Part shown: positions 54,605-63,499 of the stretch, in pieces
Layout: every line of letters begins with the position of its first letter
How positions within the stretch are numbered: the stretch's first letter is position 1
NCBI GenBank assembly: GCA_016124195.1
Contig: WGOE01000012.1
Span: forward strand, 1 to 64,000
Direction of reading: 5' to 3'
DNA: 64,000 nt
From: a bacterium
GTDB taxonomy: Bacteria; Pseudomonadota; Alphaproteobacteria; Rhodobacterales; Rhodobacteraceae
Notes under the pieces: generated by a model
What the model was told of the DNA's origin: nothing
Seen by the model: only the letters and a program-made list of their open reading frames with translations
Databases searched by the model: none
Program-made: the position numbers and the translations under genes

Positions 54605-55671
54605 AAGTCGTCTCCTGTCGAAAGGCTGCCTTGCGCGCCATTGTGCAAACCGTCGTCGCCCCCGGTCGGGCGTTCCAGAAACTGCCCCTTCTCCGGGGCC
54701 CGCCGCTCGATCGCGGCCATCAGGGCATGGGCGATGAAATTGCCGGCCTGCCCCACATCTTCCTTGACCACGATGATGCCGCGCCGGAAGCGGTGCAGGA
54801 AGGTGATCGCCTCCTTGGCGGCGAGGTCGAAGTCGCGCACGATGACCAGACCGGCCTGTTCGGCGCCCGCCACCGCGGCCATCGCCGCCGTGGTCGAGCC
54901 GCAGACGATGCCGTCGATCGCCGGTTTGCGGGCCATGCGGGCTGCGACGGCCTCTTGCACGACGGTGGCCCCGGAATCGCTGGTGACCTCCTCGCTGACC
55001 TCGAAGGTCACGCCAGAAAGGGCCGCCTCGTCGATGAAGCCTGCGATCATGTGGCGCGCGTAGGATTGCGCGCGCGGCGGCGGGATCAGCAACAGCCGCT
55101 TGCGCCCGCGCCTGACCAGTTCGCGCACCGCGATCCGGGCGAATTCCTCGTTGTCGAAGTCGTAATAGGGGTGGTTCAGCCCCATGTCGGTGCGCCCATG
55201 CGTGACAAAGGCAAAGCCGTGGTCGGACAGATAGCGCACGCGCGGATCGTCGGGCTGGGTCTGGTTGATCACAACGCCATCGGCCGAACCCGTCTCGACG
55301 ATGTAGCGGATCGGGTCCATCGGGTCCTGATCGGCAAAGAAGGGGGTGACGACCAGATGATAGGCCGAACCGCGCAGCGCCTCGGCGATCGAATACAAAA
55401 GCTTGGAGGTGTGGTTCATTACATCCGCCTCGGTCGAAAGCACCAATGCTATCACATTGGTCTTGCCGGTGCGCAGGCGAACCCCGGCGCGGTTGGGGCG
55501 ATAGCCCAGACGTGCCGCCGTCTCGCGGACCCGTTTCTTGGTGTCCTCGCCGATGTCGGGGGCATCCTTGAGCGCGCGACTCACCGTGGCAATGGCAAGC
55601 CCGGTTTCTGCCGCGATGGTCTTGAGCGTCGGACGCTCCGAATCGGTGGGGGGCAGGGTCAGGCCGGTCAC
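54601..55671 (-). CDS. LacI-family transcriptional regulator
   Basis: 356 residues. The N-terminal HTH is about residues 14-60 (PTLKTIAAETGLAIATVSRAL, then DTKKRVRETAARLGYRPN, the hinge). The periplasmic-binding-protein-like sugar domain begins VIALVLSTEADVMNHTSKLLYSI. It is divergent from the ABC transporter/beta-mannosidase operon and co-translated with the epimerase. The tandem palindromes at 56000-56034 are its probable operators. Confidence 0.93.
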   Translation of the reverse strand: MTGLTLPPTDSERPTLKTIAAETGLAIATVSRALKDAPDIGEDTKKRVRETAARLGYRPNRAGVRLRTGKTNVIALVLSTEADVMNHTSKLLYSIAEALRGSAYHLVVTPFFADQDPMDPIRYIVETGSADGVVINQTQPDDPRVRYLSDHGFAFVTHGRTDMGLNHPYYDFDNEEFARIAVRELVRRGRKRLLLIPPPRAQSYARHMIAGFIDEAALSGVTFEVSEEVTSDSGATVVQEAVAARMARKPAIDGIVCGSTTAAMAAVAGAEQAGLVIVRDFDLAAKEAITFLHRFRRGIIVVKEDVGQAGNFIAHALMAAIERRAPEKGQFLERPTGGDDGLHNGAQGSLSTGDDL

Positions 55672-56053
55672 GCTGCACCTCTGGCGCCACGGCCTGTTTC
55701 CCCGCGAATCAGAGACGCCCGAAAAGCGGTTTCGCAGGCGCAGAAAGCCCGCGCCGCATGTGCCCTGGCACAGTGGCGCACAGCAGAGCTCGCCCCCCGA
55801 TTGCGTCTGCGCGGACAGGGCCTTGCCCCCCGGATCGACCGAGCGGCGGTCCTTGTTGCAGCGCAGAAATCTTCGTGCGGGGTCATGGGGCGTCTACAGT
55901 CCAAAGGGCGAATACCGGGTGATCCGGCAGGATTCTTCCCTCCATTCAGCGCCTGCAAAAAGCACCGAGGCAAGCGAAAAGATTGCTTGATCGAAAAATC
56001 TATAACGTTATAGGATCGGACTATAACGATTTAGAAACTGGGAGGAGACCCTG
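55672..56053. other. Divergent LacI/ABC intergenic region
   Basis: A 382-base gap. The first 300 bases have no supported gene; frames are Arg/Ala-rich and motif-free. The last 60 bases hold the tandem operators and the GGGAGGAG ribosome site of the binding-protein gene. The LacI promoter must lie near 55680-55720. Confidence 0.5.
56000..56034 (+). promoter_or_regulatory. Two tandem LacI-type operators
   Basis: A perfect 14-base palindrome CTATAACGTTATAG lies at 56000-56013. A second copy with two changes (CTATAACGATTTAG) starts exactly 21 bases later at 56021-56034, two helical turns away on the same face. A central CG in an AT palindrome is typical of LacI-family operators. They lie 20 bases before the binding-protein start and would block transcription. 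Confidence 0.8.
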
Positions 56054-57292
56054 ATGAAGATGTTCAAGATGGCCGCCGTGCTCGCCGCTTCGGTGGCGCT
56101 GCCGTCGGTCGCAGGTGCGACTGATCTGGAAGTGACCCACTGGTGGACCTCGGGTGGCGAGGCCGCCGCGGTGGCCGAATTCGCCAAGGCCTTTGATGCG
56201 ACCGGCAACAAGTGGGTCGATGGCGCCATCGCAGGTTCGGGCGACGTGGCCCGTCCGATCATCATCTCGCGCATCATGGGCGGCAACCCGATGGGCGCAA
56301 CCCAGCTGAACCCCGGCAAGGACGCCGACGAGCTGATCAAGGCCGGCCTGATGCAGGACATCACCGACCTGGCCACCAAGGAAGACTGGGCCCATCTGCT
56401 GCGTCCGAAATCGCAGCTCGACAGCTGCACCGTGGACGGCAAGGTCTATTGCGTGCCGGTCAACCTGCATTCGGGCCAGTGGATGTGGACCAACCGCAAG
56501 GTCTTCACCGACCTTGGCATGACCCCGCCCAAGGATTTCAACGAACTGATGGCGGACGCGCCCGCGCTGCAGAAGGCCGGCATCCAGCCCTTGTCGCTGG
56601 CGCAGGGCTGGCCGGTCGGTCTTCTGGTGCAGGACATCACTGTGGCCCTGGCCGGCGTGGACAACTTCGTGAAGGTTTACAAGGACCGTGACATCGGCAT
56701 CGCCTCGGGTCCGGAATTCACCAAGGTCTTCGAAGCCGTGGCCGCAGCGCGTCAATATGCGCCGGCCGACAAGATGGTGCCGCAGTGGAACGAGGCGATC
56801 GGGCTTGTGATCCAGGGCAAGGCTGCCGCCAACATCATGGGCGACTGGGCCGGCGGCGAATTCCAGGTGGCGCATATGGTGGCCGGCAAGGACTATGACT
56901 GCCTGCCGGGTCTGGGGATCACCCCGGTTCTGAACACCGGCGGCGACGTGTTCTATTTCCCCAAGAGCGCCGACCCCAAGATCACCGAAGCCCAACTGGT
57001 GCTGGCCCATACGCTGGTGACCAAGGAGGCGCAGCTGGCCTTCAACCTCAAGAAGGGCTCGCTGCCGATGCGCGCCGACGTCGATCTGTCGGCTGCCAAT
57101 GACTGCATGAAGAAGGGGCTTCAGATCCTCGACCATTCGACCGCTGTCTTCCCGAACGACAGCCAGATGATGGACCGCGACTCGCTCAACCAGATCTCTG
57201 ACCTGATGACCGAGTTCATGGCCAACACCGACATGACCCCGGCGCAGGCCCAGGCCAAGTTCGTCGACATCATCAAGAACGCGCCGAAATAA
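56054..57292 (+). CDS. Sugar ABC transporter solute-binding protein
   Basis: 412 residues. The signal peptide MKMFKMAAVLAASVALPSVAGA is cleaved before TDLEVTHWWTSGGEA, a hallmark of family-1 sugar SBPs. Further features are PVNLHSGQWMWTNRKVF and IMGDWAGGEFQV. GGGAGGAG precedes the ATG. It is the first gene of the LacI-controlled operon with two permeases, an ATPase and a beta-mannosidase, so the ligand is probably a mannoside or a manno-oligosaccharide. Confidence 0.93.
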   Translation: MKMFKMAAVLAASVALPSVAGATDLEVTHWWTSGGEAAAVAEFAKAFDATGNKWVDGAIAGSGDVARPIIISRIMGGNPMGATQLNPGKDADELIKAGLMQDITDLATKEDWAHLLRPKSQLDSCTVDGKVYCVPVNLHSGQWMWTNRKVFTDLGMTPPKDFNELMADAPALQKAGIQPLSLAQGWPVGLLVQDITVALAGVDNFVKVYKDRDIGIASGPEFTKVFEAVAAARQYAPADKMVPQWNEAIGLVIQGKAAANIMGDWAGGEFQVAHMVAGKDYDCLPGLGITPVLNTGGDVFYFPKSADPKITEAQLVLAHTLVTKEAQLAFNLKKGSLPMRADVDLSAANDCMKKGLQILDHSTAVFPNDSQMMDRDSLNQISDLMTEFMANTDMTPAQAQAKFVDIIKNAPK

Positions 57293-57335
57293 GCCGATCT
57301 TGCGCGCAGGATTTGCCGACATCGACTGAAGAAGG

Positions 57336-57367
57336 AGGTCCGGCGGCCTTGAGGGGTGGCCGGACCT
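57336..57367 (+). terminator. Hairpin after the mannoside-binding-protein gene
   Basis: AGGTCCGGC and GCCGGACCT form a perfect 9-base stem with a 14-base loop, followed by TTC. It lies 44 bases after the SBP stop and 35 before the permease start, and probably acts as a partial terminator or 3' stabiliser. Confidence 0.7.
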
Positions 57368-57402
57368 TTCTGTTGAAACCTCCAACAGGATGACGGGACC
57401 CC

Positions 57403-58356
57403 ATGGACAGACCGAACCCCCTTTTTCGCAACCTGTGGTCAAAGATCGCGGCCCTGCCCATGATGCTGATCGTGCTGGTCGTCTTTGTCGGCGGCACGGC
57501 CTGGACGGTCCTGTTCTCTTTCACCAACATCAAGATCGTGCCGATCTTCACGCCGCGCGAATGGGTGAACGGTTTCATAGGCCTTGCCAATTACCAGCGC
57601 CTGTTCAACACCGACCGCTGGATGAACTGCCCCGGGCTGACCCATATCGGCCGCTCGGACTGGGAGCCCACCTGCATGGGTGCCCTGCCCAATGTGGTGA
57701 CCTATGTCATTCTGGCCGTCGTGCTGTCGATGTCGCTGGGGTTTGTCCTGGCGGTTCTGATGGACCAGAAGATCCGGGCCGAGGGGCTGTTCCGCACCAT
57801 CTATCTTTATCCTTTCGCGCTGTCCTTCATCGTGACCGGCCACGTCTGGGCCTGGATCATGTCGCCCGAATACGGCCTGCAGGCCTCGGTCCGGGCGATG
57901 GGCTGGACCTCGTTCGACTTCGGCTGGATCGCGGACCGCCACATGGTGATGTACGCGATTGCGGTGGCGGGGATCTGGCAGGGCACCGGGCTGGTCATGG
58001 CGCTGATGCTGGCGGGCCTGCGCGGCATCGACGAAGACATCTGGAAGGCCGCGAGGGTGGACGGAATCCCCGCCTGGCGCACCTATCTGCAGATCGTGCT
58101 GCCGATGATGAAGCCGGTCCTTGTCACCACCTTCGTTATCGTCTGTTCGGGGGCGGTGCGGATCTATGACCTTGTGGTCGCCCTGACCGACGGCGGGCCC
58201 GGCATCTCGTCCGACGTGCCGACCCGCTATGTCTATACGAATTTCTCGGCCAATCTCGGCCAGTCGCTGTCGGCCTCCACGGTCATGCTGGTGACGATGG
58301 CGGTCCTGCTGATCCCATGGATCCGCATGGAATTCGGCAAGAAATCGCAAGGCTGA
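57403..58356 (+). CDS. Sugar ABC transporter permease (MalF type)
   Basis: 317 residues with six helices. The EAA loop is IDEDIWKAARVDGIPAWRTYLQIVLPMMKP at about residues 207-236, and a long periplasmic loop with Cys (TDRWMNCPGLTHIG, WEPTCMGALP) follows the first helix. It forms the membrane channel with the next permease. The gene lies after the hairpin following the SBP. Confidence 0.92.
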   Translation: MDRPNPLFRNLWSKIAALPMMLIVLVVFVGGTAWTVLFSFTNIKIVPIFTPREWVNGFIGLANYQRLFNTDRWMNCPGLTHIGRSDWEPTCMGALPNVVTYVILAVVLSMSLGFVLAVLMDQKIRAEGLFRTIYLYPFALSFIVTGHVWAWIMSPEYGLQASVRAMGWTSFDFGWIADRHMVMYAIAVAGIWQGTGLVMALMLAGLRGIDEDIWKAARVDGIPAWRTYLQIVLPMMKPVLVTTFVIVCSGAVRIYDLVVALTDGGPGISSDVPTRYVYTNFSANLGQSLSASTVMLVTMAVLLIPWIRMEFGKKSQG

Positions 58357-58366
58357 GGAGCACGAC

Positions 58367-59266
58367 ATGGCAAATTCCCCCCTTCTCGACGGCCCCTCCG
58401 GCGCGCGCCCGCAAAAGTTCATCACCTGGCAGAGGTTTGTGGTCTATGGCTGCCTGATCGGCTGCGCGCTGTTCTTCCTGTTCCCGCTGTACATCATGAT
58501 CATCACCTCGTTGAAGAACATCGACGAGATCCGCGCAGGCAACATCTTCGTGCCAACCATGCATCCGACGCTGGACGCCTGGTTCAAGGCCTGGGATTCC
58601 GCCTGCACCGGGCTTTACTGCGAGGGCATCAAGGTCGGCTTCTGGAATTCGATCAAGATCACCGTCCCTTCGACGATCGTCTCGATCCTGGTGGCCTCGC
58701 TGACCGGCTATTCGCTGGCCAACTGGCCGTTCAAGTTCTCGGAAGGGTTCTTTTCGGTCCTGCTGCTGTCGTCCTTCATCCCCTATATCGTGATGGTCTA
58801 TCCTCTGGTCATCATCACCCGCTACATGGGGATCTTCTCGACGCTGCCGGCTGTGGTTCTGGTCCACACGATCTTTGGCCTGCCGCTCTTGACGCTGCTG
58901 TTCCGCAACTATTTCGCCTCGCTGCCGGGCGAGCTGTTCAAGGCGGCGCGGGTCGATGGGGCGGGCTACTGGCAGATCTTCTTCCTGGTCTTCGCGCCGA
59001 TGTCGATGCCGATCTTCACCGTGGCCGTCATCCTGCAGGTCACGGGCATCTGGAACGACTTCCTCTTCGGCGTGATCTACGCCGGTCCCACCAACTATCC
59101 GATGACGGTGCAGCTCAACAACATCGTCAATTCGGCCACGGGCGGCAAAGCCTATAACGTGGACATGGCGGCGACGATCCTGACGGGTCTGGTGCCTTTG
59201 GCCATCTACTTCATCTCGGGCAAATACTTCGTGCGCGGCATCGCTGCCGGCGCCGTCAAGGGTTGA
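58367..59266 (+). CDS. Sugar ABC transporter permease (MalG type)
   Basis: 299 residues with six helices. The EAA loop is ELFKAARVDGAGYWQIFFLVFAPMSMP at about residues 189-215, and GIWNDFLFGVIYAGPTNYPMTVQLNNIV is a MalG-type C-terminal loop. Ten bases separate it from the first permease. It completes the transmembrane part of the LacI-controlled importer. Confidence 0.92.
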   Translation: MANSPLLDGPSGARPQKFITWQRFVVYGCLIGCALFFLFPLYIMIITSLKNIDEIRAGNIFVPTMHPTLDAWFKAWDSACTGLYCEGIKVGFWNSIKITVPSTIVSILVASLTGYSLANWPFKFSEGFFSVLLLSSFIPYIVMVYPLVIITRYMGIFSTLPAVVLVHTIFGLPLLTLLFRNYFASLPGELFKAARVDGAGYWQIFFLVFAPMSMPIFTVAVILQVTGIWNDFLFGVIYAGPTNYPMTVQLNNIVNSATGGKAYNVDMAATILTGLVPLAIYFISGKYFVRGIAAGAVKG

Positions 59267-59270
59267 TCTC

Positions 59271-60347
59271 ATGCACTCAGTCTCCGTCAAGAACCTCACC
59301 CTGAAATTCGGCGCGGCGGAGGTTCTCAAGAACCTCAACCTCGATGTCTCGGAGGGCGAGTTCATCGTGCTTCTGGGGCCATCGGGCTGCGGCAAATCCA
59401 CCCTGCTGAACTGCCTGGCGGGCCTTCTGGAACTGTCCGAGGGCCAGATCTGGATCAAGGGCAAGAACGTGACCTGGGCCGAACCGTCCGAGCGTGGCAT
59501 CGGCATGGTGTTCCAGTCCTATGCGCTTTATCCGCAGATGACAGTGCGCGGCAACATGTCCTTCGGGCTGAAAATCGCCGGCATGGCCAAGGACGAGATC
59601 GAAAAGCGCGTCCAGCGCGCGTCCGAGATCCTGCAGATCGGGCCCTTGCTGGACCGCAAGCCCGGCGCCCTGTCCGGCGGTCAGCGCCAGCGTGTCGCCA
59701 TCGGCCGCGCTCTGGTGCGCGAAGTCGATGTGTTCCTCTTCGACGAACCCCTCTCGAACCTCGATGCCAAGCTGCGTTCGGAATTGCGTGTGGAATTGAA
59801 GCGCCTGCACAACCGGCTCAAGAACACGATGATCTACGTCACGCACGACCAGATCGAGGCGCTGACGCTCGCCGACCGCATCGCCATCATGCGTGGCGGC
59901 ATAATCCAGCAACTGGACGAACCGCACACGATCTACAACCGGCCGACCAACCTGTTCGTGGCAGGCTTCATCGGCAGCCCCGCGATGAACTTCATCAAGG
60001 GCGCTACTGTGAACGGCGGCAAGACGTTCCAGTTCGGCGATGTGGCGCTGGATCTTGCCGGATACGAGGGCGGGGCGATCCTTGACCGTTCCAAGGTGAT
60101 CCTCGGCCTGCGGCCGGAACATCTGTCCATCGTGGAGCAGGCGATCCCCGGCCAGTCCATCCCAGCCGTCGTCGAGATCGACGAGCCGATGGGCGCGGAT
60201 TCGCTCGTCTGGCTCGAGGTCGAAGGCAAGCAGATGTCGGTCCGCGTGCCCTTCGAACACCGCCCGCAAGCCGGGGCCAAGGTGCATCTGAAGGTCGATA
60301 TCGCCAAGGCCTCGCTTTTCGACGAAACCAACGAGCAGCGGATCTGA
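59271..60347 (+). CDS. Sugar ABC transporter ATP-binding protein (MalK/UgpC type)
   Basis: 358 residues. Walker A GPSGCGKSTL, signature LSGGQRQRVAIGRAL, Walker B VFLFDEPLSNLD and H-loop YVTHDQIEALTLADR, with a TOBE-like C-terminal region from about residue 235. It starts four bases after the permease stop and ends two bases before the beta-mannosidase start, so the five genes are one operon. It is a second MalK-type ATPase in the window, distinct from that at 23728. Confidence 0.94.
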   Translation: MHSVSVKNLTLKFGAAEVLKNLNLDVSEGEFIVLLGPSGCGKSTLLNCLAGLLELSEGQIWIKGKNVTWAEPSERGIGMVFQSYALYPQMTVRGNMSFGLKIAGMAKDEIEKRVQRASEILQIGPLLDRKPGALSGGQRQRVAIGRALVREVDVFLFDEPLSNLDAKLRSELRVELKRLHNRLKNTMIYVTHDQIEALTLADRIAIMRGGIIQQLDEPHTIYNRPTNLFVAGFIGSPAMNFIKGATVNGGKTFQFGDVALDLAGYEGGAILDRSKVILGLRPEHLSIVEQAIPGQSIPAVVEIDEPMGADSLVWLEVEGKQMSVRVPFEHRPQAGAKVHLKVDIAKASLFDETNEQRI

Positions 60348-60349
60348 TC

Positions 60350-62731
60350 ATGCTGAACCTTGCCGGGGACTGGTCGCTTTCCCAGGAAAGCGGCGAAAAC
60401 GCCATCGCCTTTGTCCTTCCGGGCGACGGGATCGACGCCCTGTTCCGGGCCGATGCCATTCCGGACCCCTACTTTGGCCGCAACGAATATGGCCTGCGCT
60501 GGATCTGCGACCGGACCTGGGTCGCGACCCGCAGCTTTCAGACCGACCGCACCGATCTGGTGCTGGTGGCCTCGATGCTGGACACGCTGGTGACGGTGGC
60601 GGTCAATGGGGTGACGGTGCTGACTTCGGACAACATGTTTTTGTCGCACCGGGTGGATCTGTCCCATGTGCTGCGGCTGGGGGCGAACGAGATCACGCTG
60701 ACCTTCGGCAATGTCGTGGCCGAGGCCAGGCGCCGGCAAGAGGCCTATCGTTATTTCCTGCCCTTTTCGGCCAACAACACGCCGATTCCGAACGGCAACC
60801 TGATCCGCAAACCCGCCTGCGATTTCGGCTGGGACTGGAACATCGCGCTGGCCACCTTTGGCGTTCATGGCGATCTGTATCTGGAGCCCGTGGCCGCCAC
60901 CCGTATCGCGCATCTGGTCGTCACGCAAAGCCACACGCAAGGCCGCGCGGTCGTGTCGGTGGCCGCCCATGTCGAGGGTGAAGACGGCGGCGAGGTCAGC
61001 TTTTCCCTCTGCGGCGTTCATGCCAAGGCCATGGTCAAGCGCGGCGTTGCCCGGGCCGATCTTCCGATCGATGCGCCGCAACTCTGGTGGCCGGCGGGGC
61101 AGGGCGCGCAGACCCTGCACGATCTGACCGTCGCCTTGGGCAAACAGACCGAACGCCGCCGCGTCGGGCTGCGGTCGGCCGAACTGATCACCGAAAAGGA
61201 TGCGACCGGGCTTGGCTTCAAGATCCGCATCAACGGGCGCGACATCTTTGCCAAGGGCGCGAACTGGATCCCGCAGGATGCGCTGGCGGGCCGGATCAAC
61301 CGCGAGGACACGCGCGACCTGCTGCAATCTGCCGTGGCGGCCAACATGAACATGATCCGCATCTGGGGCGGCGGGCGGTACGAGCCGTCGTGGTTCTATG
61401 ACCTCTGCGACGAATTGGGCCTGATGGTCTGGCAGGATTTCATGTTCTCCTGCCATATCTATCCGGCCGATGACGCCTTCCTGACCCAGGTCGCCGAAGA
61501 GGTGCGCCAGAACGCCCTGCGCCTGCATCACCACGCCAGCCTGACGCTCTGGTGTGGCGACAATGAACTGATCGGCGCGCTGACCTGGTTCCCCGAAACC
61601 CGCGCCAACCGCGACCAATACCTTGTGGGCTATGACCGGCTGAACCGCACCATTGAACAGGCCCTGAAGGCGGCCGTCCCCGGCGCGGTCTGGTGGCCGT
61701 CGAGCCCTTCGCCCGGCCCGATGGATTTCGGCGACACCTGGCATGATGACAAGAAGGGCGACATGCACTTCTGGTCGGTCTGGCACGAGGGGCGCGATTT
61801 CGACCATTACCGCGATGTCTCGCCCCGGTTCTGTTCCGAGTTCGGCTTTCAGTCCTACCCGTCGATGGAGGTGATCCGCCGTTTTGCCGACCCGGCCGAT
61901 TTCAACATTGCGGCGCCGGTGATGGAAAGCCACCAGAAGAACGGCGGCGGCAATGCGCGGATCGCGGAAACCATGTTCCGCTACTTCCGTTTCCCGGTCG
62001 ATTTCGAGAATTTCGTCTACCTCTCCCAGGTCCAGCAGGGTCTGGCGATCAAGACCGCCGTCACCCATTGGCGCAGCCTGAAGCCGCATTGCATGGGCAC
62101 GCTGATCTGGCAGTTGAACGACACATGGCCGGTCTGCTCCTGGGCGAGCCTTGACCACGGCGGCGGCTGGAAGCTCATGCACCACATGGCCAAGGCCTTC
62201 TACGCGCCGGTCTTTGTCTCGGCGGTTCCGGTGCCGGGCGGCTATGAATTGCGCGCTGTCAATGATCGGGCCGGGCCGATTGATCTGACCGTGACGGCGC
62301 TTGCCGTCACCATGGCGGGCCGGACCCGCGAACTGGCCCGCGCCACCGTGGCGGTGGGCGGAGCCGCCGTCGTGGCGCATCGCATCGCGGCTGACCAGAT
62401 CGGCGCGGACGAGATGCTGGCCTATCTCTGGTCCGAGGGCGATGCGCAACTCGGTGGAGACGTCTTCGCGCCCAAGCCCTACAAGGCCTATGATCTTTTG
62501 CCGCCAAACCTCAGGCATCGGGTGAAGAAAGTCGGCCAAGCCTATGAAATCACGATGTCGGTCGAGGCTCTGGCCCTGTTCGTTTCGGTCGAGGCCGATC
62601 AGCCGGGCCGCTTTTCGGGCAATGCCGTGACGCTTTTCCCCGGCCATCCGGCCACGCTTACCTTCACCCCGGCCGAACCGGGGGCAGAGCCGCGCTTCAC
62701 CCTGCGCGACCTGCATTCCGCCACCTACTGA
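60350..62731 (+). CDS. GH2 beta-mannosidase (cytoplasmic)
   Basis: 793 residues of glycoside hydrolase family 2. An N-terminal jelly-roll (NLAGDWSLSQ, then YGLRWICDRTW), Ig-like domains and a central TIM barrel (FAKGANWIPQDAL, MIRIWGGGRYEPSWFYDLCDELGLMVWQDFMF) are recognisable. The acid/base is Glu406 in WCGDNE (usually WxGNNE) and the nucleophile is Glu497 in SEFGFQSYPS. HCMGTLIWQLNDTWPVCSWAS is the family C-terminal motif. No signal peptide is seen, so it should cleave mannosides imported by the preceding ABC transporter. The substitution of Asn by Asp before the acid is unusual. Confidence 0.93.
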   Translation: MLNLAGDWSLSQESGENAIAFVLPGDGIDALFRADAIPDPYFGRNEYGLRWICDRTWVATRSFQTDRTDLVLVASMLDTLVTVAVNGVTVLTSDNMFLSHRVDLSHVLRLGANEITLTFGNVVAEARRRQEAYRYFLPFSANNTPIPNGNLIRKPACDFGWDWNIALATFGVHGDLYLEPVAATRIAHLVVTQSHTQGRAVVSVAAHVEGEDGGEVSFSLCGVHAKAMVKRGVARADLPIDAPQLWWPAGQGAQTLHDLTVALGKQTERRRVGLRSAELITEKDATGLGFKIRINGRDIFAKGANWIPQDALAGRINREDTRDLLQSAVAANMNMIRIWGGGRYEPSWFYDLCDELGLMVWQDFMFSCHIYPADDAFLTQVAEEVRQNALRLHHHASLTLWCGDNELIGALTWFPETRANRDQYLVGYDRLNRTIEQALKAAVPGAVWWPSSPSPGPMDFGDTWHDDKKGDMHFWSVWHEGRDFDHYRDVSPRFCSEFGFQSYPSMEVIRRFADPADFNIAAPVMESHQKNGGGNARIAETMFRYFRFPVDFENFVYLSQVQQGLAIKTAVTHWRSLKPHCMGTLIWQLNDTWPVCSWASLDHGGGWKLMHHMAKAFYAPVFVSAVPVPGGYELRAVNDRAGPIDLTVTALAVTMAGRTRELARATVAVGGAAVVAHRIAADQIGADEMLAYLWSEGDAQLGGDVFAPKPYKAYDLLPPNLRHRVKKVGQAYEITMSVEALALFVSVEADQPGRFSGNAVTLFPGHPATLTFTPAEPGAEPRFTLRDLHSATY

Positions 62732-62742
62732 AAGGACAGACG

Positions 62743-63492
62743 ATGATCGCGTATCAGCTTTACTCTTCGCGCAAGTTCCCGCCGCTTGAGGCCACGGCAA
62801 AGATGCTTGCCGCGGCGGGCATTCAGGACACCGAAGGCTTCGGCGGGCTCTATGCCGATGCCACCACCCTTGCCGCCACCGCCGCCGCGCTGAAAGGGGC
62901 GGGGCTTGCGATGCGGACCGGCCATTTCGGTCTGGCCCAGGTCGAAGACACGCCCGACTGGGCGCTGGAAGTGGCGCGCACCCTTGGCATCGAGCGGATC
63001 TTCGTGCCCCATATCATGGCCGACCTGCGCCCGACCGATGCGGCCGGCTGGCGTGCCTTTGGCGCAAGGCTGGAAAAGGCCGGCGCGCCTTTCCGTGCGG
63101 CGGGCCTGGGCTTTGGCTGGCACAACCACGACTTCGAATTCAAGGCCTGCGCCGATGGCTCGATCCCGGAGGCCTGCATCCTGGAAGGCGGCCCCTCGCT
63201 CGAGGTTGAACTGGATGTGGCCTGGGTGATCCGCGGCGGCGCCGATCCCATAGCCTGGATCAAGCAATATGGGCACCGCATCACCGCCGCCCATGTCAAG
63301 GACATCGCCGCCAAGGGCGAGAACCTCGCCGAGGATGGCTGGGCCGATGTGGGCTATGGCACGGTGGACTGGAAGACGATCATGGCGGCGTTGAAGGCCG
63401 CCGGCTGCAAGCATTTCGTGATGGAACACGACAACCCCGCGGACGACAAGCGCTTTGCCACGCGGTCCTTCGCCGCCGTTCAGGCTTTGTGA
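62743..63492 (+). CDS. TIM-barrel sugar isomerase/epimerase
   Basis: 249 residues of the xylose-isomerase-like TIM-barrel family. It begins IAYQLYSSRKFPP, with LGFGWHNHDFEFK (His-Asn-His), LEVELDVAWVIRGGADP with Glu/Asp, ITAAHVKDIA (His) and FVMEHDNP (Glu) as likely metal ligands. It lies 11 bases after the mannosidase and 8 before a Gfo/Idh/MocA gene. Related pairs of such TIM-barrel proteins and oxidoreductases occur in keto-sugar and inositol pathways. Confidence 0.88.
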   Translation: MIAYQLYSSRKFPPLEATAKMLAAAGIQDTEGFGGLYADATTLAATAAALKGAGLAMRTGHFGLAQVEDTPDWALEVARTLGIERIFVPHIMADLRPTDAAGWRAFGARLEKAGAPFRAAGLGFGWHNHDFEFKACADGSIPEACILEGGPSLEVELDVAWVIRGGADPIAWIKQYGHRITAAHVKDIAAKGENLAEDGWADVGYGTVDWKTIMAALKAAGCKHFVMEHDNPADDKRFATRSFAAVQAL

Positions 63493-63499
63493 GGCGGAC

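Noticed and set aside
54605-55690. In-frame N-terminal extension of the epimerase at 53549
   Set aside because: Arg/Gly-rich and antisense-like in the LacI frame's shadow; LacI in another frame has clear motifs and overlaps the real epimerase start.
59933-62800. A 955-residue minus-strand frame opposite the ATPase end and beta-mannosidase
   Set aside because: No domain motif; it mirrors the GH2 gene, whose catalytic motifs are on the plus strand.
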